A stretch of DNA of 64,000 bases from assembly GCF_026410405.1 (NCBI RefSeq), contig NZ_JAPMLN010000008.1:1-64000 (forward strand). The letters run 5' to 3'. The translations under genes and the position numbers were made by a program. The stretch is from Marinicella gelatinilytica (GTDB taxonomy: Bacteria; Pseudomonadota; Gammaproteobacteria; Xanthomonadales; Marinicellaceae). This document shows, piece by piece, positions 53,872-63,430 of the stretch; position 1 is the stretch's first letter, and every line of letters starts with the position of its first letter. Below the pieces are notes generated by a model, which worked only from the letters and a program-made list of their open reading frames with translations, was not told where the DNA came from and searched no databases.

Positions 53872-54819
53872 ATGAAAAAAAACCAACAAGCGTCGATGAA
53901 AACAAGCCGTCATAAACAACAAATTAGCGATATTGTCGATTGCGTTGGAGAACGGATATTAGATAAAGAAACAGCCATTAGACAGGTCATTGCTGCGCTA
54001 TTGGCCGGCGGCCATGTGTTATTGGAAGATCGTCCGGGATTGGGTAAAACCACTTTAGCGGCGTCCATAGCGCAGGTATTTGGTTTAGACTATAACCGCA
54101 TTCAACTGACTTCTGACATGATGCCCAGTGATGTTTTGGGGGTCAGTATTTACAATACTGAAACACAACAATTCAGTTATCACAAAGGCCCGATTTTTAC
54201 ACAGTTTTTATTGGCCGATGAACTTAATCGAGCCACACCGAAAACCCAGAGTGCTTTGTTGGAAGCAATGGCGGAAAGTCAGGTCAGTATGGATGGTAAA
54301 ACCTATCCCATGGAAGACGTATTTTTTGTGATGGCCACTCAAAACCCGATTGATGATTCCGGAACCTATGCTTTGCCGCATTCACAATTGGATCGATTTT
54401 TAATCAGTTTAAGTTTAGGTTACCCCAATGAAGCCAGTGAGCGGCAGATATATTCTGCCGCTTATTTAAAATCAATGAAGCAATCCTTACCGGCACTTAG
54501 TAATGCTGAGCAATTATTAATATGGCAGCAAGCGGTGACAGAAGTACATGCCGCAGACGAGGTGTTGGACTATTTGCAGTGGTTGGTTACTCAAAGCCGT
54601 AAACATCCTCATATTCAACAGGGTTTATCGCCACGGGCAGGTTTGGGCTTGTTCCGAATGGCACAGAGCTTGGCTTTTATGGATGGTCGGGATTTCATCA
54701 CACCGGATGATGTGACCAAAGGGTTTTATCCGGTTTGTCGCCATCGGTTATTAACGGATGACGGCCGTTTAGCTGATGAGTATATTGAAGACATGTTGGA
54801 CAGTGCCAATCTTGTTTGA
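53872..54819 (+). CDS. MoxR-family AAA+ ATPase
   Basis: 315 residues. Walker A DRPGLGKTTLA (about 59-69), Walker B LLADELNRATPKTQSALLEA, sensor ATQNPID and the RAGLGL/TPDDV C-terminal lid. MoxR ATPases act as chaperones for metal or vWA-protein complexes. First of three genes (MoxR, DUF58, transglutaminase) in the familiar operon order, overlapping the next gene. Confidence 0.93.
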   Translation: MKKNQQASMKTSRHKQQISDIVDCVGERILDKETAIRQVIAALLAGGHVLLEDRPGLGKTTLAASIAQVFGLDYNRIQLTSDMMPSDVLGVSIYNTETQQFSYHKGPIFTQFLLADELNRATPKTQSALLEAMAESQVSMDGKTYPMEDVFFVMATQNPIDDSGTYALPHSQLDRFLISLSLGYPNEASERQIYSAAYLKSMKQSLPALSNAEQLLIWQQAVTEVHAADEVLDYLQWLVTQSRKHPHIQQGLSPRAGLGLFRMAQSLAFMDGRDFITPDDVTKGFYPVCRHRLLTDDGRLADEYIEDMLDSANLV

Positions 54820-55747
54820 CCGTATAAAACAGTACTTTATCAACCGCCGGGGGCCTGAGGTTTTACCGGTGACATTGCATTGGCGCCGGCTTTATGTGTT
54901 GCCGTCTAAACCGGGTATGTTCTTCTTTTTAATAGGTTCTACCATGATGTTGGCCGGCTTAAACTTTAATAACAACATGAGTTTAATGCTGGTGTTTTTA
55001 TTGTTTGGTATGGCGCAGGTAATTTTGTATAAAACATTTTTTAACCTCAAGTCAGTGGTGGTTGAACAAGTGCATGCTAAATCTGTGTTTTTGGGTGAGT
55101 GTTATCAAATACGGCTGCAATTAGCCGCTGCCAGCGACCGTTATCAGATTCAAGTAGATATGGAAGACTCCACTGATATCACCAACATCACTGCCCAGAC
55201 CGGGCAATGGCAATTAGAGGGGCAATCAAGACACCGTGGTTATCAATCAATACCTCGTTTAAAATTATTAACGCGCTACCCTTTGGGATTGGTGACTGTA
55301 TGGGCGTATTGCCAACCGCAAGCGCAGGTGTTGATTTATCCACGACCGGAGCAACCGTGCCCGCCATTTCCAATTCATGGTGGTATAGACGGTCCCGATT
55401 CAACCGTGATTCAGGGTGATGAAATGGATGATTTAAAACAATATCAAAGCGGTGATCCGATTCGAGATATTGCATGGAAAAAATCCGCTCAAGGCCAGGG
55501 TATATTTGTTAAAAAATATCATTTAAAGCAAGGTAAAGAGCTTTTGTTTGATTTTCAACAACTGGCACAAGTTGATGTTGAGGCTCGTTTGTCACGGTTA
55601 ACGGCCTGGGTTGTGGCCGCCGAAAAGCAACACACTAATTATCAGTTAAAACTGCCCAACTTCACCAGTGCGATGAGTCATGGTGAACGTCATTATCATG
55701 ATTGTTTAAGTGCGTTGGCTTTATTCGGTCAAGGAGGTGCCTCATAG
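54776..55747 (+). CDS. DUF58 domain protein
   Basis: Up to 323 residues; the true start is uncertain (ATG 54776, GTG 54803 or TTG 54812), all overlapping the MoxR gene. Two transmembrane helices (about 50-85), then a periplasm-like beta region and the DUF58 core about 220-255 (VIQGDEMDDLKQYQSGDPIR, then DIAWKKSA). Function unknown; always with MoxR and transglutaminase-like partners. Confidence 0.88.
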   Translation: MSILKTCWTVPILFDRIKQYFINRRGPEVLPVTLHWRRLYVLPSKPGMFFFLIGSTMMLAGLNFNNNMSLMLVFLLFGMAQVILYKTFFNLKSVVVEQVHAKSVFLGECYQIRLQLAAASDRYQIQVDMEDSTDITNITAQTGQWQLEGQSRHRGYQSIPRLKLLTRYPLGLVTVWAYCQPQAQVLIYPRPEQPCPPFPIHGGIDGPDSTVIQGDEMDDLKQYQSGDPIRDIAWKKSAQGQGIFVKKYHLKQGKELLFDFQQLAQVDVEARLSRLTAWVVAAEKQHTNYQLKLPNFTSAMSHGERHYHDCLSALALFGQGGAS

Positions 55748-57747
55748 CCCGTATCCAATCTCAATTAAGCACCAAACAAGTTTTCTGGGTAAGTTTGGCT
55801 GTGGTGGTGGCGGTGCTGCCTCAAGTATATCGTTTGCCACTGTGGTTTGTGCCGATGATGACAGTGGTTGTGGCGTATCGATTTTATGTTCAAGTTAATC
55901 ACATAAAAAAAGCCTATAACCTGGTGTTAATCATGGTGGCAGTGGCTGCATTGTTGTTGATAGTTTATAGCCAGGGTTTTGGTTTATCGAGAGAAATCAG
56001 TGTCACCATTTTAATCACCATGACCGTGTTGAAATTGTTGGAAACCTATAAAATGCGAGACGCGCTATTGGTGGTTATGCTGTGTTATTTTGTCGCTATG
56101 ACTCGGTTTTTATATTCTCAGGATTTGGTTTTGGTGGCTTATTTATTGTTATCAGCCTGGGTGACTACCCATGCGCTGGCGGTGGTAAATTATCAACATG
56201 GTGATGCCTGGTTTGAAAGCGGTCATATTAAATCCAGTGTCGGCTGGTTGTTGTTGGCTTTACCCTTTGCGGTGTTGTTTTTCTTGGCATTTCCGCGTTT
56301 AGGTTCTCCGATTTGGGGTTCGCCTGATATTTTTGGTGAAGGTAAAACCGGTATTTCCGGTGAAATGAGTCCCGGTTCCATCATTGAGCTGTTTATGGAT
56401 GATTCGCCGGCTTTTCGGGTGACATTTGAAGACGGCGAACAGCCTGATAATAACCAGCTTTATTGGCGAGGGCCGGTATTGACTGAATTTGATGGTCGTA
56501 CTTGGTCGCAGTTTGACTTTAACCGACAACGCCGTGTGGTGGCTTTTGATCAACAAGCAAAACAGATAAGCTACCAAATTGAAATGGAACCCAATGGCCG
56601 TCGATTTATGTTTGGGTTGGATTACATTGTTCAATCGCCGACCGGCGCTTCCTTGTCTTCGGCATCGTCGTTAACTTCGATGACCGTAATCAACCAGCTT
56701 AAACATTATCAAGTCAAATCAGTGCTGAGTGACCGCTTATATCAGAATATGTCAAGCTACCAACGCAATCGCTTATTGGATTTTTCGGACAATCAAAATG
56801 TACAGACGCAGCTGTTAATCAGCCAATGGCAAGCAATCGATAGTTCGCCCTATGGCATAATCAACAAAGCCTTAGCGTGGTTTCAAACTGAAGGCTTTTT
56901 GTATTCCTACTCGCCACCGCCTTTGGACAGTGATGATGTGATTGATGAGTTTATCTATGATTCAAAACGGGGATTCTGCGAACATTTTGCCTCCAGTTTT
57001 GTGGTCATGATGCGTATGGCTGGTCTGCCTGCTCGGGTGGTAACCGGATATCAAGGGGGTGTCGATAATGGTGATTATTTATTAGTGAAACAATCCGATG
57101 CCCATGCTTGGGCGGAGGTTTATATTGATGAGCCGGATCACGAGTTGGGCGGCTATTGGCAAAGAGTTGATCCGACTTCAGTGGTTTCTCCTGAGCGATT
57201 ATTCCAAGGCTCTGGAAATATTATTGAACAGCGACGAACCATCATGGATTTTCCTTGGTTACGTCAAGCCAGAGAAAATATGGATAAATATCGGTTTCGC
57301 TGGAACAAGTGGGTACGTGATTTTAATGTCAGCAAGCAACAAGCTTTATTTGACGCCATCGGTATTAAGCACCGAGAAGGTAAAGATTTGGCTATTATGC
57401 TGTTAACCATTCTCGGCTTAACCGGTGTCGTTATTTTTAGTTGGCTTTGGTGGCGATTAAGACCGCGTTATACAGACATACAACAATGGTACCTTCGTTT
57501 TATGCGTTTATTCAAAAAAGATCCAGAGATTTTTCAGATGCGACACCTGGGTTTCGAGGCTGTGGCACCGAAAATCATGACACGATATCCCTCATTAAGC
57601 GAGCCCATAGAGCAATTTAAACAAAGCTATCTGCGCATTCGTTATCGCAATGAACATCCAACAGCAGCGGACCAACGCCGCTTACAGCATTATTTCCAAG
57701 CCCTTAAAAAAGCCGTGAATAATGTCGATAAAGCCAGCTCAAAGTGA
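55744..57747 (+). CDS. TgpA-type transglutaminase-like membrane protein (DUF3488)
   Basis: About 667 residues. A perfect AAGGAGG (55731-55737) precedes an in-frame ATA at 55744, overlapping the DUF58 stop as ATAG; no ATG, GTG or TTG lies at suitable spacing. The next in-frame start upstream is TTG 55702. Five to six N-terminal transmembrane helices (to about 190), then a periplasmic transglutaminase domain about 370-480 with the catalytic Cys in GFCEHFASSFVVMMRMAG, His in SDAHAWAEVYID and Asp in VDPTS, then one more helix (about 545-565) and a cytoplasmic tail. Cell-envelope protein cross-linking or hydrolysis is the family role; substrate unknown. Confidence 0.88.
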   Translation: MARIQSQLSTKQVFWVSLAVVVAVLPQVYRLPLWFVPMMTVVVAYRFYVQVNHIKKAYNLVLIMVAVAALLLIVYSQGFGLSREISVTILITMTVLKLLETYKMRDALLVVMLCYFVAMTRFLYSQDLVLVAYLLLSAWVTTHALAVVNYQHGDAWFESGHIKSSVGWLLLALPFAVLFFLAFPRLGSPIWGSPDIFGEGKTGISGEMSPGSIIELFMDDSPAFRVTFEDGEQPDNNQLYWRGPVLTEFDGRTWSQFDFNRQRRVVAFDQQAKQISYQIEMEPNGRRFMFGLDYIVQSPTGASLSSASSLTSMTVINQLKHYQVKSVLSDRLYQNMSSYQRNRLLDFSDNQNVQTQLLISQWQAIDSSPYGIINKALAWFQTEGFLYSYSPPPLDSDDVIDEFIYDSKRGFCEHFASSFVVMMRMAGLPARVVTGYQGGVDNGDYLLVKQSDAHAWAEVYIDEPDHELGGYWQRVDPTSVVSPERLFQGSGNIIEQRRTIMDFPWLRQARENMDKYRFRWNKWVRDFNVSKQQALFDAIGIKHREGKDLAIMLLTILGLTGVVIFSWLWWRLRPRYTDIQQWYLRFMRLFKKDPEIFQMRHLGFEAVAPKIMTRYPSLSEPIEQFKQSYLRIRYRNEHPTAADQRRLQHYFQALKKAVNNVDKASSK

Positions 57748-57778
57748 TACAGATTTCGGCACTTATCTTGAGCAAGAA

Positions 57779-58978
57779 TTAGCCTGGTTGACCATCCTCT
57801 CGGGGTTTAAACCATACGGGTATATAGCGAATAACAAACAATAAGAAAGCCAGAACCCACAGACCACCGGAAATCAACATGCCGTTAAAATGGCTCAATA
57901 CACCCAGTAACGGTAAAATTGAACGGACAATCACCGATAACACCAATAGTCCAAAAATAGGGCCCAGTAATTTAGGCGGGTTATGGAGGTTACGACCACT
58001 GTGGCCGTAACTGACACGGGTCATCATGCCAACAGTAATTATACCTAAGCAACCGATGGTGAGTACATGTAAGGCCAAATAATAAAAGCCCGGTTTAAAT
58101 ATCATGGCGAACATCAGCCCAAAACCGATAATTAGCATTAAGTAGCCAATATGTAACACCCAGACCAGGGGCTTTAACCAAATTTGATGGTTATACCAGC
58201 CGTATAAACGGATACCATGAAGCACCATATTTATCAGGGTAAATCCGCCCCATAACCAAGTCATTTGTGGTGCTAAGCTTAAGGTAAGAATCCAGGCAAT
58301 CATCATCGGCGGTATCATTAGTTCAATGTTGGCGTAACGTTTTGCCACATAGCGTTCGGGCACACCATTTTGACTGAACATCGGAAAAACACGACCTGCC
58401 ATAACCACAATTAATAACAACACCCAATAAAACACAAAATTAGTTAGTGACCGCGCCCAACCATATTCACCGGATAAGATGGCGCCATGGACAGTGATAT
58501 TAATGATGGCAAATAAACTCACCAAACCAATCATAAAATAATTACGCTTATTGCCTGCTTGAATTAACGGAATGGCAATCATAACGGCTAACATAATCAA
58601 ATATAAACTATCCACAAAAGCCACCAGCCAACCGGGAATACTTGGAATAAAAGCCACTAAACGGCCCATAATCCAGATAAAACTTAATAGGGCCAAAGTC
58701 AGGGGTGTGGAAGTGGGTCGCCGGGTCCAGTTCACGATGGCCGTCAGTAAAAAACCGCCGATAACTGCCATGGTGTAGCCAAACACCATTTCATGTGCAT
58801 GCCATAGATTTGGGGTGTAATAGGACAAGCCTGCAAACATAACACCGTGGTGCTGATATAAAAGCCATGCCAAAATCAGCGCAAAACCACCCAATCCGGC
58901 CAATAAAAACAATGACCGAAAACCCAAAGCAAACAAACCGTAATGAGAACGGGGTAAATCAGACTGTAAGTTTTTCAT
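57779..58978 (-). CDS. nnrS: NnrS family membrane protein
   Basis: 399 residues from the ATG at 58978 (MKNLQSDLPRSHYG), about 12 transmembrane helices. LWHAHEMVFGY (about 58-68), GRVFPMFSQNG and GMMTRVSYGHSGR are NnrS signatures. NnrS proteins bind heme/copper and protect against nitrosative stress during denitrification-like growth. An FNR-family box and TATAAT directly upstream fit oxygen- or NO-responsive control. Confidence 0.92.
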   Translation of the reverse strand: MKNLQSDLPRSHYGLFALGFRSLFLLAGLGGFALILAWLLYQHHGVMFAGLSYYTPNLWHAHEMVFGYTMAVIGGFLLTAIVNWTRRPTSTPLTLALLSFIWIMGRLVAFIPSIPGWLVAFVDSLYLIMLAVMIAIPLIQAGNKRNYFMIGLVSLFAIINITVHGAILSGEYGWARSLTNFVFYWVLLLIVVMAGRVFPMFSQNGVPERYVAKRYANIELMIPPMMIAWILTLSLAPQMTWLWGGFTLINMVLHGIRLYGWYNHQIWLKPLVWVLHIGYLMLIIGFGLMFAMIFKPGFYYLALHVLTIGCLGIITVGMMTRVSYGHSGRNLHNPPKLLGPIFGLLVLSVIVRSILPLLGVLSHFNGMLISGGLWVLAFLLFVIRYIPVWFKPREDGQPG

Positions 58979-58984
58979 GACTGC

Positions 58985-59026
58985 ATTATAGTACCGGTTA
59001 AAAAACGGTGTTTTGACTTGGGTCAA
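58985..59026 (-). promoter_or_regulatory. FNR/DNR-type activated promoter of nnrS
   Basis: Perfect palindrome TTGAC-TTGG-GTCAA at 59013-59026 and a consensus TATAAT at 58990-58985 (minus strand). The hexamer predicts transcription starting at 58978, the A of the nnrS ATG, and the box centre is then exactly at -41.5, the class II activator position. Confidence 0.75.
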
Positions 59027-59065
59027 AAAAATGATTGAATCCATTGGCAAAGCTAACAATAATGG

Positions 59066-59998
59066 ATGTTTTTTATTGGTCGTAATCCCATGGGTTTAAA
59101 TCACTTAAGTCAACGACAAACAGCCGGGTTTGCCTTGTTGTTTGGTGCCGTATTAATCAGTACGTCCAGTGTTTGGGTCAAATTAGCCGATTTAGCACCG
59201 ACAGTGAGTGGTTTTTATCGCATGGCGATTGGCGGTGGTTTGCTGATTGTTATCTGTGTCATGACCGGACGTTCACTTTGGCACAGTAGTGCTTATGCCT
59301 TTAAGCTGTTTTTGGCGGCTTTGTTTTTTGCTGTGGACTTATGGCTTTGGCATCGCAGTATCTTGTTTGTGGGTCCGGGTTTGGCCACGGTCTTAGGGAA
59401 TTTTCAGGTGTTTTTTATGACCTTATTTGGTGTGGTGTTTCTGAGTGAGCGGGTGGGATGGCGATTCTTGACAGGTTTAGGCTTGGCGTTTTTGGGTTTG
59501 TTTTTACTGGTGGGTGTCGATTGGTCTAATTTTGATGCCGATTATCGAACCGGTGTTATTTACGGCTTATCAACAGCCTTGGCTTATACCGGATTTATGT
59601 TGGTAATGCGTCAATTACAGGGTATGAAAAGTACGTTATCACCGATGTCAAATTTAGGCGTTATGTCACTGATGTGTGCGGCTATATTGGCAGTGGTGGC
59701 TTTATTTGATGGTGATTCATTTGTAATACATGACAACCAAACCCTATTGTCCATGATTAGTTTAGGGGTGTTTTGTCAAGTTTTGGGGTGGGTCATTATT
59801 ACCCGTTCCATGCCTTTGTTGGCGACTTCTCTGGTGGGTTTGATTTTGTTGTTACAACCCGCTTTATCAATGCTATGGGATATTGTGTTTTTTAGTCGTC
59901 CTACCTCAACTTTAGATATCATCGGTTTTGTGGCGGTTATGGCAGGTATTTATGTGGCCTCTGTGCGTCGAAAAAAAGCCATTAGAATGAACAGTTAA
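59066..59998 (+). CDS. DMT/EamA-family transporter
   Basis: 310 residues (302 if the ATG at 59090 is used), ten transmembrane helices in two EamA halves (AGFALLFGAVLISTSSVWVK; VIYGLSTALAYTGFMLVMR). Inner-membrane metabolite exporter family; substrate unknown. Divergent from nnrS with a short shared intergenic region. Confidence 0.9.
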   Translation: MFFIGRNPMGLNHLSQRQTAGFALLFGAVLISTSSVWVKLADLAPTVSGFYRMAIGGGLLIVICVMTGRSLWHSSAYAFKLFLAALFFAVDLWLWHRSILFVGPGLATVLGNFQVFFMTLFGVVFLSERVGWRFLTGLGLAFLGLFLLVGVDWSNFDADYRTGVIYGLSTALAYTGFMLVMRQLQGMKSTLSPMSNLGVMSLMCAAILAVVALFDGDSFVIHDNQTLLSMISLGVFCQVLGWVIITRSMPLLATSLVGLILLLQPALSMLWDIVFFSRPTSTLDIIGFVAVMAGIYVASVRRKKAIRMNS

Positions 59999-60072
59999 GA
60001 CTTTGAATTAATGATGGTTTTTCGGGCTTAAGTGTTTTAAAATTATTGAGCACTTCAATCAGACAAAAACAC

Positions 60073-60519
60073 ATGAAAATTGAAAAAGCCATTGTTTTAG
60101 ATCATGCCATTCAAAGAGATTTGTTTAAACAATTACTCGACACCAGCGGTGATTCAGATAACCGGCGTCAATTATTTGAGCAGGTCAAACATGAGTTAGC
60201 AATTCATGCGGATGCCGAAGAACGCTACTTTTATGTGCCCTTAATTAAGATTGATGCCACCCAAGATGATGCGCGTCATGGGATTGCTGAACACCATGAA
60301 ATTGAAGAATTGGTGGAAAAAGTAGAAGAGGCTGATTTTGATTCTTCTGCTTGGCTAAAACATGCTAAAAATTTAGCCGGTAAAGTATTGCATCATTTAG
60401 ATGAGGAAGAGCAGGATTATTTCCCCAAAGCAGATAAAGTACTGAGTGACGAGCAAGCCAGCGAATTGGGTGATCAGTATTTAAGTGCAATGAAAGAGGC
60501 CCGTAGAAACGAGGACTGA
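60073..60519 (+). CDS. Hemerythrin-like domain protein
   Basis: 148 residues from the ATG at 60073 (a TTG at 60046 would add nine). Four-helix pattern with iron-ligand candidates: DHAIQ, HADAEERYFYVP, EHHEIEE, HHLDEEEQDYFP. Likely di-iron site for oxygen or NO sensing/repair. Two bp before the MgtC-like gene, so co-transcribed. Confidence 0.9.
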   Translation: MKIEKAIVLDHAIQRDLFKQLLDTSGDSDNRRQLFEQVKHELAIHADAEERYFYVPLIKIDATQDDARHGIAEHHEIEELVEKVEEADFDSSAWLKHAKNLAGKVLHHLDEEEQDYFPKADKVLSDEQASELGDQYLSAMKEARRNED

Positions 60520-60521
60520 TT

Positions 60522-61022
60522 ATGCTTGATTTTTTGGGTATCAATGTTGAGCATTACATTGATTGGGGCGTTATTCTTAGACATTTATTTCTCATTGGTT
60601 TTGCGTTGGTTTTAACCATACCGGTGGCCATTAACCGTGAAGCCAATTCACATGGTGGTGGTGTTCGAACGTTTCCGCTGGTTGCCGTGGCCACCTGTTC
60701 CTACACGTTATTATGTTTAGATGTGATTGGAAACGAAGAAGCCATTGGAAAATTTATGGCCGGTATTGTTACCGGGATTGGTTTTATCGGTGGTGGTGCC
60801 ATATTGAAATCGAAAGATGATTCTAAAGTATCTGGCTTAGCCAATGCGGCCAGTATCTGGAACACCGGAGCCATCGGTATGTCGGTTGCCTGGCAACGAT
60901 TTGAAATAGCCATCATTATCGCGGTTATTAATTTTTTGATTTTACGGATTGGTTACAACGCCAAAAAAATTGTCAAAGACAGTGGTGGTTGTGAAGATGA
61001 GCAAGAAACCAAGCCCAAATAA
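60522..61022 (+). CDS. MgtC/SapB-family membrane protein
   Basis: 166 residues, about five transmembrane helices. INREANSHGGGVRTFPLVAV and GIGFIGGGAILKSKDDSKVS followed by GLANAASIWNTGAIG are the MgtC/SapB core. Short form without the C-terminal ACT-like domain. Magnesium or acid-stress role is by family only. Confidence 0.92.
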   Translation: MLDFLGINVEHYIDWGVILRHLFLIGFALVLTIPVAINREANSHGGGVRTFPLVAVATCSYTLLCLDVIGNEEAIGKFMAGIVTGIGFIGGGAILKSKDDSKVSGLANAASIWNTGAIGMSVAWQRFEIAIIIAVINFLILRIGYNAKKIVKDSGGCEDEQETKPK

Positions 61023-61088
61023 TGGGTCTTGTTATGTTAAGTGGTGAGCATTTGACATATTTTATTAACCTAAAAAGAGAGTAATGAT

Positions 61089-61289
61089 ATGAGTACAAAT
61101 AAAATAATTGGTTTAGTGTTATTGGTTCTGGGCGCCGTGTTGGTATTTTTTGGATTGAATGCAACTGAAGCGCCTTTAGAAGAAGTATCAGAAGCTGTGA
61201 CCGGACGTTATAGTGATCAGACCATGTACTATTTGATTGGTGGTGCTGTTTCTGCCGTGGTTGGGATTGTTTTGTTGTTAAAGAAATAA
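61089..61289 (+). CDS. DUF3185-family small membrane protein
   Basis: 66 residues, two transmembrane helices (NKIIGLVLLVLGAVLVFFGL; YYLIGGAVSAVVGIVLLL) around a short acidic loop, the DUF3185 layout. Function unknown. Followed by a strong terminator. Confidence 0.8.
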   Translation: MSTNKIIGLVLLVLGAVLVFFGLNATEAPLEEVSEAVTGRYSDQTMYYLIGGAVSAVVGIVLLLKK

Positions 61290-61304
61290 ATTTACTTAAC
61301 AGCA

Positions 61305-61337
61305 ACAAAAAACCCCGCTATTGGCGGGGTTTTTTGT
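61305..61337. terminator. Terminator after the DUF3185 gene
   Basis: Stem AACCCCGC / GCGGGGTT (61311-61318, 61324-61331) with A run before and T run after; can serve both strands. Confidence 0.9.
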
Positions 61338-61354
61338 TAGGTAGTTAAATAGGG

Positions 61355-61513
61355 CTATCTAAAGAGATGACTCAGTACAGACAGTAACAATAGCACCAAG
61401 AAGATATAAAATATAATCTTAGCAATTCCGGCTGAAGCACCGGCAATACCACCAAATCCTAAAACACCTGCAATCAGTGCGATAATTAAAAAGACTAAAG
61501 CATAATATAACAT
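61355..61513 (-). CDS. DUF1328-family small membrane protein (YtjA-like)
   Basis: 52 residues: [20 protein letters not shown], then [15 protein letters not shown] and a second hydrophobic stretch ending SHLFR. Two transmembrane helices around a Gly/Ala turn, the DUF1328 pattern. CGAGGG precedes the ATG. Often next to stress-related BON-domain genes, as here (68 bp downstream of the BON gene). Confidence 0.88.
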   Translation of the reverse strand: MLYYALVFLIIALIAGVLGFGGIAGASAGIAKIIFYIFLVLLLLSVLSHLFR

Positions 61514-61581
61514 AATAAATCCCTCGTATTCGTTAAATGCGCATGTGAGGCATATTGCCCCACATGCCGGTTAGTTTAAGT

Positions 61582-62193
61582 TTATGAGTCTTGTACGACT
61601 TTAAGTTGGTTGTCAACGCTGCGAACACCGTCAGTGTTTTCGGCAATTTTCTCAACCAAATCTTTTTCGGCTGAGCTGCTAACATTACCTTTTAAAGTAA
61701 CTTTGCCATACATGGTATCAACATTAACCTTTAAGCCGGATGTTTCACCATTCCACAACAGTTTAGATTTAATGGCAGCTGTGGTGGTTGAATCATAATA
61801 CCAGTTGCTGAAAGAGCGATTGGCATCATCATCCATCTCATCGTCATAATCGATGTTTTCAGGCTTTTCTACCACTAAATTGTTTTCAACCTTATTAACA
61901 CCTTCAATGCCTTTGGCTATTTCACCAGCCAAGTCTTTATCAATCTCTGAGTTAACAGTTCCTGATAGTACAACAGTACGACCTTTAACATCTGTGTCAA
62001 TTTCAAAATTATTTAAGTGACGGTTAACCAATAAAGCAGTTTCAACTTTACCATCTAACCACGCGTCTCTTAATTTATCATCAGCATCGTATTTTGAATT
62101 GTCAGCCATGACAAATGGGGTGACGGCCAATGATGCGGCTAAAATAGTCGTTCGTATGGCATTTCTTAACTTGTTTGTTTTATAATTTTTCAT
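61582..62193 (-). CDS. BON-domain periplasmic protein (OsmY-like)
   Basis: 203 residues. The ATG at 62193 is preferred because AGGA sits 6-7 nt before it and a signal peptide starts there (KNYKTNKLRNAIRTTILAAS, cleavage after FVMA). Two BON domains: about 45-115 (VETALLVNRHLNNFEIDTDV, GTVNSEIDKDLAGEIAKGIE) and about 135-200 (IKSKLLWNGETSGLKVNVDT, GNVSSSAEKDLVEKIAENTD). BON domains bind membranes; osmotic or envelope-stress role by family. Likely one transcript with DUF1328. Confidence 0.9.
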   Translation of the reverse strand: MKNYKTNKLRNAIRTTILAASLAVTPFVMADNSKYDADDKLRDAWLDGKVETALLVNRHLNNFEIDTDVKGRTVVLSGTVNSEIDKDLAGEIAKGIEGVNKVENNLVVEKPENIDYDDEMDDDANRSFSNWYYDSTTTAAIKSKLLWNGETSGLKVNVDTMYGKVTLKGNVSSSAEKDLVEKIAENTDGVRSVDNQLKVVQDS

Positions 62194-62525
62194 GATTGTA
62201 ATCCTCATATTATTAATTAAGTTAAACCACATGCCGAATGACATGATGGTACCAATTATAAGGATGCCCCGTTAACGCAAAGTTACCGAAATGTTAAAAA
62301 CAGGTTATTGTGCGGGTCTGTAAGTTGTTGAAATTAAAGTGTAAACCCAGTTATAGCAGGCGTTAAGGGCTTTTAGTGGCATGGTTATTTAGGCGCTATA
62401 AAAATCATAAATAGTGACTTGACTATGATAGTAATTATGCAAAATAACATCAAAACTGGTAACTGAAGGTGCTTTTGTTACAATGAAAGGCTTCCTTTTT
62501 AACTTGATTCTGAGCAATTAAATCC

Positions 62526-63428
62526 ATGCAGCCACATAAGGTTAGTCATCATTTATTACGTGGTATTTTGCTGATGTTGGCTGCAGCATTGGCGTTTAGT
62601 GTCATGAATGTTTTGATTCGAGCCGCTTCCAGTCGACTGCATGCCTTCGAAATCGCCTTCTTCCGTAACTTGTTCGGGCTGTTGTTTATGCTGCCTTGGT
62701 TTATGAAATATGGTTTGACGGTGATCAAGACGGCTCGGTTGCCATTGTTTATGATACGGGCTGTATTGGGTTTGATTTCGATGCTGTGTTTTTTCTGGGG
62801 GTTAACTGTTTTACCTTTGGCAAAAGCTGTGGCTTTGGGCTTTACCGTGCCGCTATTTGTTACCATTGGTGCTGCGCTCGTATTGAAAGAGGATGTTCAT
62901 ATGCGTCGCTGGCTGGCTGTTATTATTGGCTTTATCGGTACCCTTATCATATTAAGGCCCACAGTTGATGGCGATTTAGTGCCTTCACTGGTGGTCATCT
63001 TATCCGCGGTCACCATGGCCATCTCCGTGTTGATTATTAAAAACCTGTCGCGGACCGAGCGACCTAACACCATTGTTATTTTTATGGTTTTGTTAATGAC
63101 GCCCTTGTCATTCCCGGTGGCACTGACGGTTTGGCAGTGGCCGGATGCCTGGACTTGGTTTTTACTCATTTTATTGGGCTTTAGTGGCAGTCTGGGGCAT
63201 TTATTGTTTACCCATGCCATTCGCAGTAGCGAAGTGTCTTTGGTGATGCCGTTTGATTTTGCCCGATTACCCTTCGTGATTGTGTTGGCTTGGCTATTTT
63301 TTGATGAGTCGGTTGATCGATGGACCTTAATCGGTGCTGCGATTGTGTTTGCTTCAGGTGCTTATATTGCGCATCGTGAAGCACAGTTAAACCGCCGCCG
63401 TGCCAGGGTTTTGAAAGCAGCCAGTTAA
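62526..63428 (+). CDS. DMT/EamA-family transporter
   Basis: 300 residues, ten transmembrane helices, two EamA repeats (RGILLMLAAALAFSVMNVLI; VVILSAVTMAISVLIIKNLS). S-adenosylmethionine- or drug-exporter-like family; substrate not identifiable. Directly followed (2 bp) by the uracil-DNA glycosylase-family gene, so probably co-transcribed. Confidence 0.9.
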   Translation: MQPHKVSHHLLRGILLMLAAALAFSVMNVLIRAASSRLHAFEIAFFRNLFGLLFMLPWFMKYGLTVIKTARLPLFMIRAVLGLISMLCFFWGLTVLPLAKAVALGFTVPLFVTIGAALVLKEDVHMRRWLAVIIGFIGTLIILRPTVDGDLVPSLVVILSAVTMAISVLIIKNLSRTERPNTIVIFMVLLMTPLSFPVALTVWQWPDAWTWFLLILLGFSGSLGHLLFTHAIRSSEVSLVMPFDFARLPFVIVLAWLFFDESVDRWTLIGAAIVFASGAYIAHREAQLNRRRARVLKAAS

Positions 63429-63430
63429 TC

